Shown: positions 55,681-64,000 of the stretch, piece after piece | Position numbering within the stretch: the stretch's first letter is position 1 | How the letters are laid out: each line of letters begins with the position of its first letter | Origin: Muribaculaceae bacterium | GTDB lineage: Bacteria; Bacteroidota; Bacteroidia; Bacteroidales; Muribaculaceae | NCBI GenBank assembly: GCA_017405965.1 | Contig: JAFQZK010000005.1 | Coordinates: forward strand, 1-64,000 | Length of the DNA stretch: 64,000 nucleotides | Reading direction: 5' to 3' | Translations under genes and position numbers: made by a program | Notes under the pieces: model-generated | Seen by the model: only the letters and a program-made list of their open reading frames with translations | Told to the model about the DNA's origin: nothing | The model's database searches: none

Positions 55681-58600
55681 ATGAAAAAATCGATTCAAGT
55701 ATTGCTGAGCCTTGCCGCATGTGCATCTTTGGCCTTGCCGATGCATGCTCAGGACCAGGTTCAGGACCAGATGTTCACTCAGGAGCAGCTGGATGCCGTA
55801 CAGCGCGTGGTGGCCAGCAAACTGCCCGAGCACATGGGCGTGGGCGACCTGAAGGTGCGATCGGTGACATTCGAGAACGACACCGTCAAGGTGGACGTGA
55901 GTGAGAACTTCGGTGACGTGCCGTTCACCCAGGCCGGGGTAGAGCAGATGCGTGGCGAGATCCGTCAAGCGCTGGGCGCCGAATACGATGACAGCCCGGT
56001 GCTCGTCACCATCGTGGGCAACGACATCAACAAGTACTTTGCCGACTATGAGCCGGCCTATAAGCGCAGTCATGCCCCCTTCGTCAGCGAACTTGATGCC
56101 AACCGCCACTACAAGCATGGCCTTGACGGCAACATCGTGGCGATGTGGCCCAGCCACGGCTGGTATTTCGAACCCAAGCTCAACCGCTGGGAGTGGCAGC
56201 GTGCCCGCCTGATGCAGACCGTCGAGGACATGTACACCCACAGCTATGTGCTGCCGTTCCTCATACCGATGCTGGAAAATGCGGGCGCCTATGTGTGGAA
56301 TGCCCGTGAGCGCGACACCCACAACATCGGTGCCGTGGTCGATAACGACGGTGGCGAGGCCCAGCAGGGCTATGCCGAGCAGAACGGCAAGCAGAAGTGG
56401 CAGAATGGCCAGGACGGCGGTTTCGCTTTCCTGCGCCCGCAATACAAGGACTTTGAGAATCCCTTCACCGAGGGCACTTACCGCATGGTTAAGGCCGAGA
56501 AGGACAAGAAGAAAGTCTCGACTGCCACGTGGGACGTCGAGATGCCCGAGGCCGGTGATTTTGCTGTTTACGTCTCCTATAAGTCGCTGCCCAACAGCGC
56601 CCGTGACGTGATCTATACGGTCAACAGCCTGAGCGGTGCCCGCCAGTTCCGCGTCGATCAGACGATGGCCGGCGGCGTGTGGGTCTTTCTGGGCACTTTC
56701 CCTCTTGCCAAGGGTTTGAACAAGGCCGTTGTCGAGGTGTCAAACCTGAGCGACGACAAGGATGCCGTCATCACTGCCGACGCAGTGAAGGTGGGCGGTG
56801 GTAAGGGCAACATCGTGCGCCGCGTGGCGCTGCCCACCGAGGAGAACCGCCGCATCGCCGCCGAACAGGAGAACGAGAAATACCTGGGCAAGGAAGGTGT
56901 GGAGTACAGCTATGTGGGCAGTGGTGAGCACCCCTGGTTCCACCTGGGCTCGCGCTATTACCTGCAATGGGCCGGTTTCCCCGACAGCGTGTATTCCACC
57001 TCACACGGCATCAACGATTATACCGACGACTACCGCAGCCGCGGCGAGTGGGTCAACTACCTGGCCGGTGGCAGCGACGTGCTGCCCGACCGTGGCGGCC
57101 TGAAGGTCCCCGTTGACATATCTTTCTGTCTGCACACCGATGCCGGCAGCACCCCCGACGACGAGATTGTGGGCACCCTGCTTATCTATTGCACCCGTTC
57201 GGCGGGCAAGCAGTTCGGCAAGTATGCCAACGGCACGCCCCGCGAACTGTCGCGCCGCTACTGCAACCTGCTCTCGACCGAGATTGTCAAGGACATCCGT
57301 GCCAAGTGGGAGCCCAACTGGACGCGTCGCGGCATGTGGGACAAGAGCTACTATGAGGCCCGCGTGCCCGAAGTGCCCGCCGTGCTCATGGAGCTGCTCT
57401 CGCATCAGAATTTCGCCGACATGAAATACGGTCTCGACCCGATGTTCCGCTTCGATGTGAGCCGCGCCATCTACAAGGGCATGCTCAAGTTCATCGCCCA
57501 GCGCGACCACCGCAGCTATGTCGTGCAGCCTCTGCCTGTCAACACCTTCGCCATCACTAAGACCGACAAACATCACTATCTGCTCACGTGGAATCCCACC
57601 CACGACGAGTTGAGCGACAATGCCGACGCCACGAGCTATATCGTGTGTGAGCGCGTGGGGCTGGACGGAGCCTTCAAGGAGGTTGCCACCGTGCGCGGCC
57701 CGCAGTACAGCGTGACCATCAAGGACAACATGATTCACTCCTATCGCATCATCGCCATGAACGACGGTGGCCGCAGCTTCCCCAGCGAGACACTGAGTCT
57801 GGGCGAGGCCGCCGGTAGCCAGGGCGACGTGCTGGTGGTGAACGGTTTCACCCGCGTGAGCGCCCCCGACTGGTTTGACGGTCCCGAGCGTGCCGGCTTC
57901 GATGACGACAAGGACCACGGCGTACCTTATATGCAGCAGATCAACTACCTGGGTTCACAATATGAGTTCCGTCGTGCTATCGAGTGGACTGATGACGATG
58001 CGCCCGGTTTCGGAAGCAGCCGCAGCGACCACGAGACGATGAACGTGGCTGGCAACAACTTCGACTATCCGGCAGTGCACGGCGAAGCGCTGATGAATGT
58101 CGGCTACTCCTTCGTGTCTTGCAGCCAACAGGCTTTGGAGAACAACTATGATACCGATGGCTATCGCTTTATGGACCTCATCCTGGGTAAGCAGAAGGAG
58201 ATCAAGACCGGCAGTGGCTTGATGCCCACACGTTTCAAGATCTACACCACGGGACTGAAGAACGCCTTGCGCCGTTTCACCCAGGGTGGCGGCAGCGTGT
58301 TGCTCTCGGGTGCCTATGTGGGCAGTGACCTGTGGGACAATGCCGCGGGTAATGATGATGAGGCGGGCAAGATGTTTGTCAAGCAAGTCCTCGGTTTTGA
58401 AGGCCTGCATGGCAGGGCTTCGCTCGACGGCACCGTCACCTCGGTCGACAGTCCCGACATCCGCCTTTCCTCTCCCGGTGCCTGGAACTTCGTGAGCAAG
58501 CTGAACGACAAGACCTACGCTGTCGAGTCGCCCGATGCCATCCGTGCCAGCGACGACCGTGGCTTCACGTGGATGCGCTACGGCGAGAACGGCCTGCCCG

Positions 58601-58725
58601 CTGCCATCGCCAGCCATCGCGAAGGCTACCGCACTGTGGTCATGGGCTTCCCGCTCGAGACAGTGACCACCGTACAGGAACGCACCAGCCTGATGTCCCG
58701 CATCATGGAGTACCTGCGCCAATAA
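55681..58725 (+). CDS. Secreted amidase_3-like protein with golvesin-type insert
   Basis: A 1,014-residue protein starting at ATG 55681 with a signal peptide (ending LPMHAQ). It is of the type often labelled golvesin C-terminal-like or xanthan-lyase-like in Bacteroidetes. The amidase fold is split: MWPSHGWYFEP near residue 157 replaces the usual PGHGG, the golvesin-like beta domain is inserted at about 215-380 (TWDVEMPEAGDFAVYVSY), and the remaining catalytic parts follow (FCLHTDAGSTPDD near 482, LMELLSHQN near 570). A fibronectin-type domain and a class-I-glutamine-amidotransferase-like region near the C-terminus follow. All presumed zinc-binding and catalytic positions appear kept. Probably a peptidoglycan amidase; substrate inferred. 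No T9SS tail. Confidence 0.75.
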   Translation: MKKSIQVLLSLAACASLALPMHAQDQVQDQMFTQEQLDAVQRVVASKLPEHMGVGDLKVRSVTFENDTVKVDVSENFGDVPFTQAGVEQMRGEIRQALGAEYDDSPVLVTIVGNDINKYFADYEPAYKRSHAPFVSELDANRHYKHGLDGNIVAMWPSHGWYFEPKLNRWEWQRARLMQTVEDMYTHSYVLPFLIPMLENAGAYVWNARERDTHNIGAVVDNDGGEAQQGYAEQNGKQKWQNGQDGGFAFLRPQYKDFENPFTEGTYRMVKAEKDKKKVSTATWDVEMPEAGDFAVYVSYKSLPNSARDVIYTVNSLSGARQFRVDQTMAGGVWVFLGTFPLAKGLNKAVVEVSNLSDDKDAVITADAVKVGGGKGNIVRRVALPTEENRRIAAEQENEKYLGKEGVEYSYVGSGEHPWFHLGSRYYLQWAGFPDSVYSTSHGINDYTDDYRSRGEWVNYLAGGSDVLPDRGGLKVPVDISFCLHTDAGSTPDDEIVGTLLIYCTRSAGKQFGKYANGTPRELSRRYCNLLSTEIVKDIRAKWEPNWTRRGMWDKSYYEARVPEVPAVLMELLSHQNFADMKYGLDPMFRFDVSRAIYKGMLKFIAQRDHRSYVVQPLPVNTFAITKTDKHHYLLTWNPTHDELSDNADATSYIVCERVGLDGAFKEVATVRGPQYSVTIKDNMIHSYRIIAMNDGGRSFPSETLSLGEAAGSQGDVLVVNGFTRVSAPDWFDGPERAGFDDDKDHGVPYMQQINYLGSQYEFRRAIEWTDDDAPGFGSSRSDHETMNVAGNNFDYPAVHGEALMNVGYSFVSCSQQALENNYDTDGYRFMDLILGKQKEIKTGSGLMPTRFKIYTTGLKNALRRFTQGGGSVLLSGAYVGSDLWDNAAGNDDEAGKMFVKQVLGFEGLHGRASLDGTVTSVDSPDIRLSSPGAWNFVSKLNDKTYAVESPDAIRASDDRGFTWMRYGENGLPAAIASHREGYRTVVMGFPLETVTTVQERTSLMSRIMEYLRQ

Positions 58726-58731
58726 CCACCC

Positions 58732-58772
58732 TTAAAGTCCCTAATGACCTTAATGACTTTAAGGTCCCTAAA
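58732..58772. repeat. Iterated TTAAAGTCCCTAA spacer
   Basis: The gap before the GT2-like gene is built of direct and inverted copies of AAAGTCCCTAA and GACCTTAA / GACTTTAAGGTC words. Confidence 0.65.
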
Positions 58773-58816
58773 CAAGAAACAACCTATAACAATCATAATA
58801 AAGAAAACAAGAAATC

Positions 58817-60301
58817 ATGGGAAGAATTAATTGCTTTATTCCGTTTGTGAGCCCCGAACAGGCCGCAAAGACCATCGAGCACCTCAAGGAGCAGGAACTG
58901 GTGAACAAGATTTATCTGCTTGCCACCGTTGACAAACCCAAACCCGTTGAGGGCTGCGAAATGGTGCCCGTCAACGTGCTTTTCTCAAGCGCCACAATGC
59001 GTGAGATCGCTCAGCGGGCCGATGCCGACTATGTGCTGCTCTACACCAAGTATGACACCCTGAAGATGGGTCCGTTCTCGATGGAGCGCTTCGCCAAGTT
59101 GGGCGACGACACCCAGTCGGGCATGCTCTATGCCGACCACTACAATGTGACCGAGAAAGGTGCCGATAAGGCTCCGGTCATCGACTACCAGATGGGTAGC
59201 CTCAGGGACGACTTCGACTTCGGCTCGGTGATGTTCTTCTGCAGCAATTGCTTCAAGAAGGCCGTTGAGGCGATGAAGGCCAACTATGAGTTTGCCGGCC
59301 TGTATGACCTGCGCCTCAAGTTGTCGCAGTTTGCCGCCATCACCCACATCAACGAATTCCTGTACAGCGACGTGGAACTGGATACCCGCAAGAGCGGCGA
59401 GAAAATCTTCGACTACGTCGACCCGCGTAACCGCGGCCGCCAGATCGAGATGGAAAAGGCTTGCACCGAGCACCTCCAGGAAATCGGGGGCTATCTGTCG
59501 CCCACGCGTGAGGAGAACGGCGAGAGTGTGCCCAACTTCCGCCACATCGAGTTCGATAAGGACGACTTCGAGGTCGAGGCCACGGTGATGATTCCCGTGC
59601 GCAACCGCATCCGCACCATCCGCGACGCCATCGACTCGGTGCTCAAGCAGGAGTGCAACTTCAAGTTTAACCTGATGGTGGTGGACAATTTCTCCACCGA
59701 CGGCACTCGCGAGGCTATCGCCGAATACAATGACCCGCGCCTGATCCACATCATTGCCGATTTCTATGACATGGGTATCGGCGGCTACTGGAACCTGGCT
59801 GCCCACCGCAAGAACGTCGGCAAGTTCATCGTGCAGCTCGACAGCGACGACATGTACAAGGACGAGCATACCCTGCAGACGATGGTGGACGCCTTCTACG
59901 AGCAGAACGTGGCTATGGTAGTGGGTACCTATCAGATGACCGACATCCATCTCAATCCCATTCCCCCCGGCATCATCGACCACAGGGAGTGGACACCCAG
60001 CAACGGCCGCAACAATGCCCTGCGCATCAACGGTCTGGGCGCACCGCGTGCTTTCTACACGCCCGTGCTTCGTGAGGTGAAGCTTCCCAACACCAGCTAT
60101 GGCGAGGACTATGCCCTGGGCCTGAACATCTCGCGCTACTACCAGATTGGTCGCGTCTATGACCCCGTGTACCTGTGCCGCCGCTGGGACGACAACAGCG
60201 ATGCATCGCTTGATGTCGAGAAGATGAACCGCAACAACCTGTACAAGGACCGCATCCGCACCTGGGAACTCCAGGCCCGCATCGCCTTGAACAAAAAGTG
60301 A
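58817..60301 (+). CDS. GT2-family glycosyltransferase with N-terminal extension
   Basis: A 494-residue cytosolic protein. Residues about 1-245 form a domain that looks like a degenerate nucleotide-sugar transferase fold (INCFIPFVSPEQAAKTIEHL). Residues about 255-480 are a family-2 glycosyltransferase: VMIPVRNRIRTIRDAIDSVL, LMVVDNFSTDGTREAI and the metal-binding DxD-type IVQLDSDDMY near residue 338. No signal peptide or membrane helix is seen. It opens a co-directional run with the HIT-like protein, the SpoIID protein and the permease. Enzymatic direction and acceptor are unknown; context suggests a cell-wall or salvage sugar. Confidence 0.8.
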   Translation: MGRINCFIPFVSPEQAAKTIEHLKEQELVNKIYLLATVDKPKPVEGCEMVPVNVLFSSATMREIAQRADADYVLLYTKYDTLKMGPFSMERFAKLGDDTQSGMLYADHYNVTEKGADKAPVIDYQMGSLRDDFDFGSVMFFCSNCFKKAVEAMKANYEFAGLYDLRLKLSQFAAITHINEFLYSDVELDTRKSGEKIFDYVDPRNRGRQIEMEKACTEHLQEIGGYLSPTREENGESVPNFRHIEFDKDDFEVEATVMIPVRNRIRTIRDAIDSVLKQECNFKFNLMVVDNFSTDGTREAIAEYNDPRLIHIIADFYDMGIGGYWNLAAHRKNVGKFIVQLDSDDMYKDEHTLQTMVDAFYEQNVAMVVGTYQMTDIHLNPIPPGIIDHREWTPSNGRNNALRINGLGAPRAFYTPVLREVKLPNTSYGEDYALGLNISRYYQIGRVYDPVYLCRRWDDNSDASLDVEKMNRNNLYKDRIRTWELQARIALNKK

Positions 60302-60306
60302 TAAGA

Positions 60307-60340
60307 TAGAGTATCTAGAGGTTCTAGATATTCTAGACTC
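60307..60340. repeat. Iterated TCTAGA spacer
   Basis: Three TCTAGA-type words in 34 bases; ATCTAGA-GGT-TCTAGAT forms a hairpin. It lies between two tightly packed genes. Confidence 0.65.
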
Positions 60341-60351
60341 AAAGAAAACTA

Positions 60352-61311
60352 ATGGATTATAGTGTACTGGTAAACAAACTCATTGCCAGGCAACTGCGTG
60401 ACTGGGACTTGGCCGGCGCCAACTATGCGGCGCTGGCTGGTACTGTCACGCGCACGCTACAACTGGGTGAAGCATCCGTCACACTGCAATTCAATCCCGA
60501 ACGACGACGTTCTTCGTCAGCAGCCCTTGACAAGCATTCACTGGCTCGTCGCCAGTGTTTCCTGTGCCGAGAGCATCAACCTGCCAAGCAAAAGTCCGTG
60601 TTGTGGGGTGACCATTACAAGATTCAAGTCAATCCTTATCCCATCTTCAAGCGCCACCTCACCATTGCCGACCTGCATCATGAGCCGCAGCGCATTGCGA
60701 GCAGGGTGGGTGATATGTTGTCGTTGGCTGAGGCTCTGCCCGGTTTTGTGGTCTTCTACAACGGACCACAATGCGGCGCTTCGGCCCCCGTCCATGCCCA
60801 CTTCCAGGCGGGCGCCAAGGGCGAGATGCCATTACCCGACGAGCTGGCCCATGCCACTACCCATCTGATGGCCGACGGTGATGAAGGCTTTATCGGTTAC
60901 GTGGATTCGTTAGGACGCAGCCTTTTCACCATCGAGACTTCGACCCAACGCACAGCCGTGCGCTATGCCCTGCGTCTGCTTGATCAACTCCCCGTGCCCG
61001 AGGGCTCCGACGAGCCTATGGTCAATGCCTTGTGCTGGTGGAACAGGACCAATCGTCTGTGGCACTTGGTCATTTTCCCGCGTCGCAAGCACCGTCCCGC
61101 CTGCTACGGCGAGGGCGAGGGCCGTCTGTTGCTCAGCCCCGGAGCCGTCGATATGGGTGGCTTGTGGGCTGTCCCCGAGCGCCGGGACTTCGATGCCCTC
61201 ACGCCCGAGATGATCCAGGCCCTCTACAACGAATTGTGCATGAGCTGTCAAGAGCTGCTCCCTGTCATCAACAACTATAACCAGCACTGGGAAGACCTCC
61301 AGCCGTTTTAG
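60352..61311 (+). CDS. HIT-superfamily nucleotidyltransferase/phosphorylase-like protein (DUF4922 type)
   Basis: A 319-residue cytosolic protein. It has CFLCREHQPA near residue 75, which looks like half a metal site, and a histidine-triad-like motif SAPVHAHFQAG near residue 145, as in GalT, Ap4A phosphorylase and GDP-sugar phosphorylases. The second half (CWWNRTNRLWHLVIFPRRKH) matches the second half of such duplicated folds. A nucleotide-sugar or dinucleotide phosphorylase role is plausible. Position between the GT2-like gene and spoIID suggests a shared pathway. Confidence 0.72.
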   Translation: MDYSVLVNKLIARQLRDWDLAGANYAALAGTVTRTLQLGEASVTLQFNPERRRSSSAALDKHSLARRQCFLCREHQPAKQKSVLWGDHYKIQVNPYPIFKRHLTIADLHHEPQRIASRVGDMLSLAEALPGFVVFYNGPQCGASAPVHAHFQAGAKGEMPLPDELAHATTHLMADGDEGFIGYVDSLGRSLFTIETSTQRTAVRYALRLLDQLPVPEGSDEPMVNALCWWNRTNRLWHLVIFPRRKHRPACYGEGEGRLLLSPGAVDMGGLWAVPERRDFDALTPEMIQALYNELCMSCQELLPVINNYNQHWEDLQPF

Positions 61312-61338
61312 TCCAATTGCGAAGAATACGCAATTGGA
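61312..61338. repeat. Perfect hairpin between the HIT-like and SpoIID genes
   Basis: TCCAATTGCG and CGCAATTGGA form a perfect 10-bp stem around a 7-base loop directly after the stop codon. It has no T run and is followed by an iterated TTTAGAG spacer up to 61367, so it may mark mRNA processing rather than termination. Confidence 0.6.
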
Positions 61339-61380
61339 AGTTTAGAGTTTATGGTTTAGAGTTAGAGAAAAAGAAATAAT

Positions 61381-62715
61381 ATGAACGAGAAACAAATACC
61401 GCAAGTTAGGGTGGGCATCATGAACGAGCCCGTTATAGACTTCGTGCTCAATGGTGACTATCGCGTGAATGGTGCTACCTGCAACGGCGGCCACCATGCC
61501 TGCTGTGTCGATGGACAGGTGGAGTGGGGCGGCAACCGTTACAATGAGCTGCTCTTTGAGCCTGTCGATGCCGAGAAAGCCTCATTCACATTGAAGGCAG
61601 TGACCATCGGTGTGAGCTTCCACTGGAAGCGTCAGGAAGATCAGACCTTTAAGGGCGCCTTGCACCTCATCGTCGAGAACGGCAAACTGACGCCCGTCAA
61701 CGTGTTGAGCGTCGAGGATTATCTGCTGAGCGTCATCTCCAGCGAGATGAGCGCCCATGCCTCGCTCGAACTCTTGAAGGCCCATGCGGTCATCTCACGC
61801 AGCTGGCTGCTGGCTCAGATTCATACCGAGGAGACCGTCACACCGGTTGAGCGCGACCCAGATGCTCCCGGCGAAATGATGGACACCCCTGAGGAACAGG
61901 TCAAGTGGTGGGACCGCGACGATCACGTGAACTTCGACGTGTGTGCCGACGACCATTGCCAGCGCTATCAGGGCATCACACGCGCCACGACCGAGAAAGT
62001 GGAGCAGGCTGTCCGCGCCACGTGGGGCCAGGTACTGATGCACGGCGGCTCGCTGTGCGATGCCCGTTTCTCCAAGTCTTGCGGCGGTGTGATGGAGGAG
62101 TTTGAGAACTGCTGGGAACCGCATCATCACGACTACCTGGAGGCGCGCCGCGACGGCAAGGATGAGGAGGATTTCCCCGATCTGACCCGTGAGGACAACG
62201 CTGCCGAGTGGATTTTGTCGGCCCCCAGTGCCTTCTGCAACACCACCGACCCCGAAATCCTCTCCCAGGTGCTTAACGACTATGACCAAGAGACCAAGGA
62301 TTTCTATCGCTGGAAGGTGGAATACACCCAAGACGAACTCGCTTCCCTGATCAAGGAGCGCACGGGCATCGACTACGGCCGCATCCGTGACTTGCAGCCC
62401 GTTGCCCGCGGAACCAGCGGCAGATTGTACCGCATGCGCATCGTCGGCGAGAAGTGCGAGCGCATCATCGGCAAGGAACTGACCATCCGCTATGCCCTTT
62501 CGCCCTCATGCCTGTACAGCTCGGCCTTTGTCGTCGAGAAGCACGACAAGGACGAGGAGGGATATCCCGCCAAGTTCGTCTTGCGTGGGGCAGGGTGGGG
62601 CCATGGTGTGGGCCTGTGTCAAATCGGTGCCGCCGTCATGGGCGCTAAAGGCTATGACTACAAGCAGATCCTGCTGCACTACTTTGTGGGCGCCTCGATT
62701 GAGAAACGCTACTAA
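61381..62715 (+). CDS. SpoIID/LytB-domain protein without signal peptide
   Basis: A 444-residue protein. From about residue 75 it is a SpoIID/LytB domain (LSVEDYLLSVISSEMSAHAS, HAVISRSWLLAQIH, CDARFSKSCGG, GWGHGVGLCQIGAAVMG near the C-terminus). SpoIID is a lytic transglycosylase that cuts peptidoglycan glycan strands lacking stem peptides, normally outside the membrane. Here the N-terminus (MNEKQIPQVRVGIMNEPVID) is soluble and no signal peptide is present, implying cytosolic action on imported fragments or unusual export. It follows the HIT-like gene and precedes the permease by 49 bases. Confidence 0.85.
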   Translation: MNEKQIPQVRVGIMNEPVIDFVLNGDYRVNGATCNGGHHACCVDGQVEWGGNRYNELLFEPVDAEKASFTLKAVTIGVSFHWKRQEDQTFKGALHLIVENGKLTPVNVLSVEDYLLSVISSEMSAHASLELLKAHAVISRSWLLAQIHTEETVTPVERDPDAPGEMMDTPEEQVKWWDRDDHVNFDVCADDHCQRYQGITRATTEKVEQAVRATWGQVLMHGGSLCDARFSKSCGGVMEEFENCWEPHHHDYLEARRDGKDEEDFPDLTREDNAAEWILSAPSAFCNTTDPEILSQVLNDYDQETKDFYRWKVEYTQDELASLIKERTGIDYGRIRDLQPVARGTSGRLYRMRIVGEKCERIIGKELTIRYALSPSCLYSSAFVVEKHDKDEEGYPAKFVLRGAGWGHGVGLCQIGAAVMGAKGYDYKQILLHYFVGASIEKRY

Positions 62716-62764
62716 CGACCCTCAAGTCTCTATAGAATAATAACAATTAACAAGATATAAAGAT

Positions 62765-64000
62765 ATGAAAGAAAGTCCGGTTCAAGAGGCGAAGAGACGC
62801 TCGCCATGGTTGTGGATTCCGACGCTCTATTTTGCGGAGGGTATCCCTTACTTCGTCGTGAACAACATCTCGGTGTTGATGCTTGCCAAGATGGGTGTTC
62901 CTAACGGACAGATGGCGCTGTTCACCAGTTTGCTCTACCTGCCGTGGACCATCAAGCCCTTCTGGAGCCCGTTTGTTGACATTATCCGCACCAAGCGGTG
63001 GTGGACCATCTCGATGCAGGTGCTCATGAGCATCGCGTTTATCCTGCTCACGCTGACGATGCCCAAACCCGACGCGGCAACCATCGCATCGGGACAGACG
63101 CCAATCAGCCTGTTCACCATTACGCTCATCTTGTTCGTGATCACAGCCTTTGCCAGCGCTACGCATGACATCGCTGCCGACGGCTTCTACATGCTGGCTT
63201 TGCGCCAGAACGAGCAGGCCGCCTTTGTGGGCATCCGTAGCACGTTCTATCGTTTGTCGTCGATCTTCGGCCAGGGTGTTCTGGTGGCTATCGCTGGCGC
63301 CATCGAGCTGAAGAATGGCAATATTCCCATGTCGTGGACAATCACGATGGCTGTGGCCGCAGTGCTGTTCACTGTCGTCACGCTGTATCACACTTTTGCC
63401 ATTCCACGGGTGAAAAGCGATGCCTCGACCCTCAAGGATGAGAAGCCCACGGTGGGAGCGATCTTCAAGGAGTTTGGTCGCACTTTTGCGACATATTTCA
63501 CCAAGCCTTATGTGTGGCTGGCCATCGTCTTCATGCTGCTCTATCGCTTGCCCGAGGCTTTCCTGATCAAGATGTGTACCCCATTCCTGGTCGCCAGCAA
63601 GGATGTCGGCGGACTGGGGCTCTCGACGGCCGAGGTGGGCATCGTCTATGGCACTATCGGTGTGTTGGCGCTGACCATCGGTGGCATCTTGGGTGGCTTG
63701 TTTGCGGCAAAGGTAGGCTTGAAGAAGTCCTTGTGGTGGATGGCGGCATGCATGACGTTGCCGTGTGCTACGTTCGTCTACCTGGCTGTTGGACAACCTA
63801 CTAACCTTGTTGCCATCTCGATTGCCATTGCCATCGAGCAATTCGGTTACGGCTTCGGCTTCACGGCCTACATGTTGTACATGATGTACTTCAGCGAGGG
63901 CGAGTTCAAGACGTCTCATTATGCCATTTGCACCGCCTTCATGGCCTTGAGCATGATGATTCCGGGCATGTTTGCAGGCTATATCCAGGAAGTCATTGGC
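62765..64000 (+). CDS. AmpG-like MFS muropeptide permease (3' end outside window)
   Basis: The first 412 codons of a major-facilitator transporter; the frame stays open to the window edge. Family features of the AmpG/MFS group include WIPTLYFAEGIPYFVVNNIS at the N-terminus, LYLPWTIKPFWSPFVDIIRT in the first loop and ASATHDIAADGFYM in helix 4-5. AmpG carries GlcNAc-anhydro-muropeptides into the cytosol. The upstream SpoIID protein, amidases and sugar kinase make that substrate likely here, though related MFS carriers import other sugars. Confidence 0.8.
   Translation, partial: MKESPVQEAKRRSPWLWIPTLYFAEGIPYFVVNNISVLMLAKMGVPNGQMALFTSLLYLPWTIKPFWSPFVDIIRTKRWWTISMQVLMSIAFILLTLTMPKPDAATIASGQTPISLFTITLILFVITAFASATHDIAADGFYMLALRQNEQAAFVGIRSTFYRLSSIFGQGVLVAIAGAIELKNGNIPMSWTITMAVAAVLFTVVTLYHTFAIPRVKSDASTLKDEKPTVGAIFKEFGRTFATYFTKPYVWLAIVFMLLYRLPEAFLIKMCTPFLVASKDVGGLGLSTAEVGIVYGTIGVLALTIGGILGGLFAAKVGLKKSLWWMAACMTLPCATFVYLAVGQPTNLVAISIAIAIEQFGYGFGFTAYMLYMMYFSEGEFKTSHYAICTAFMALSMMIPGMFAGYIQEVIG

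Noticed and set aside
61312-61338. Terminator splitting the HIT-like and SpoIID genes
   Set aside because: The stem is perfect but no T run follows and the genes are packed and co-directional; kept only as a hairpin.

Overview
The window looks like a chromosomal segment of an anaerobic gut-type Bacteroidales bacterium, possibly Muribaculaceae or Prevotellaceae; the family is an inference. Four things point there. Many genes sit behind Bacteroidetes-type promoters (TTTG, about 20 bases, TAnnTTTG). NuoC and NuoD are fused and no NuoEFG genes are present. Lipoproteins carry short Bacteroidetes-style lipoboxes. One protein ends in a type IX secretion (T9SS) sorting domain. No tRNA, rRNA, CRISPR array, insertion sequence or phage gene was recognised.

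Left part (1-19.7 kb), mostly minus strand: the 5' part of an alpha-2-macroglobulin-like protein; an ECF sigma factor, a membrane (anti-sigma-like) protein and a Spy-like periplasmic protein; four secreted lipoproteins in a row; a TonB-dependent receptor; a plus-strand dockerin plus FGE-sulfatase-fold protein; an AAA-type ATPase; and two tandemly duplicated TPR proteins.

Middle (19.9-37.4 kb): one long co-directional energy cluster. nuoA-B-CD-H is followed by a complete F1Fo ATP synthase set (atpD-C-B-E-F-H-A-G) and then by nuoI-J-K-L-M-N. A strong promoter precedes nuoA and a perfect 13-bp terminator hairpin follows nuoN. The ATP synthase genes therefore lie inside the complex I operon, so the main ion pump and its consumer may share one transcript.

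Right part (37.5-64 kb): two large secreted leucine-rich-repeat proteins with dockerin modules, one also carrying an FGE fold and a cohesin-like C-terminus. A peptidoglycan-centred region follows: two amidase_3 enzymes (one with a beta-propeller, one with a T9SS tail), a stand-alone propeller paralogue, an Hsp20 chaperone behind a textbook sigma-54 promoter, a BadF-type sugar kinase, an MG2/plug protein, a golvesin-type amidase, a GT2-like protein, a HIT-superfamily phosphorylase-like protein, a signal-less SpoIID protein and an AmpG-like muropeptide permease cut by the window end. Read together, these suggest cell-wall turnover outside the cell and muropeptide import and salvage inside it.

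The best candidates for something undescribed are the nuo/atp interleaving, the dockerin/FGE/LRR surface proteins, the sigma-54 control of hsp20 next to wall amidases, and the GT2-HIT-SpoIID-AmpG module.
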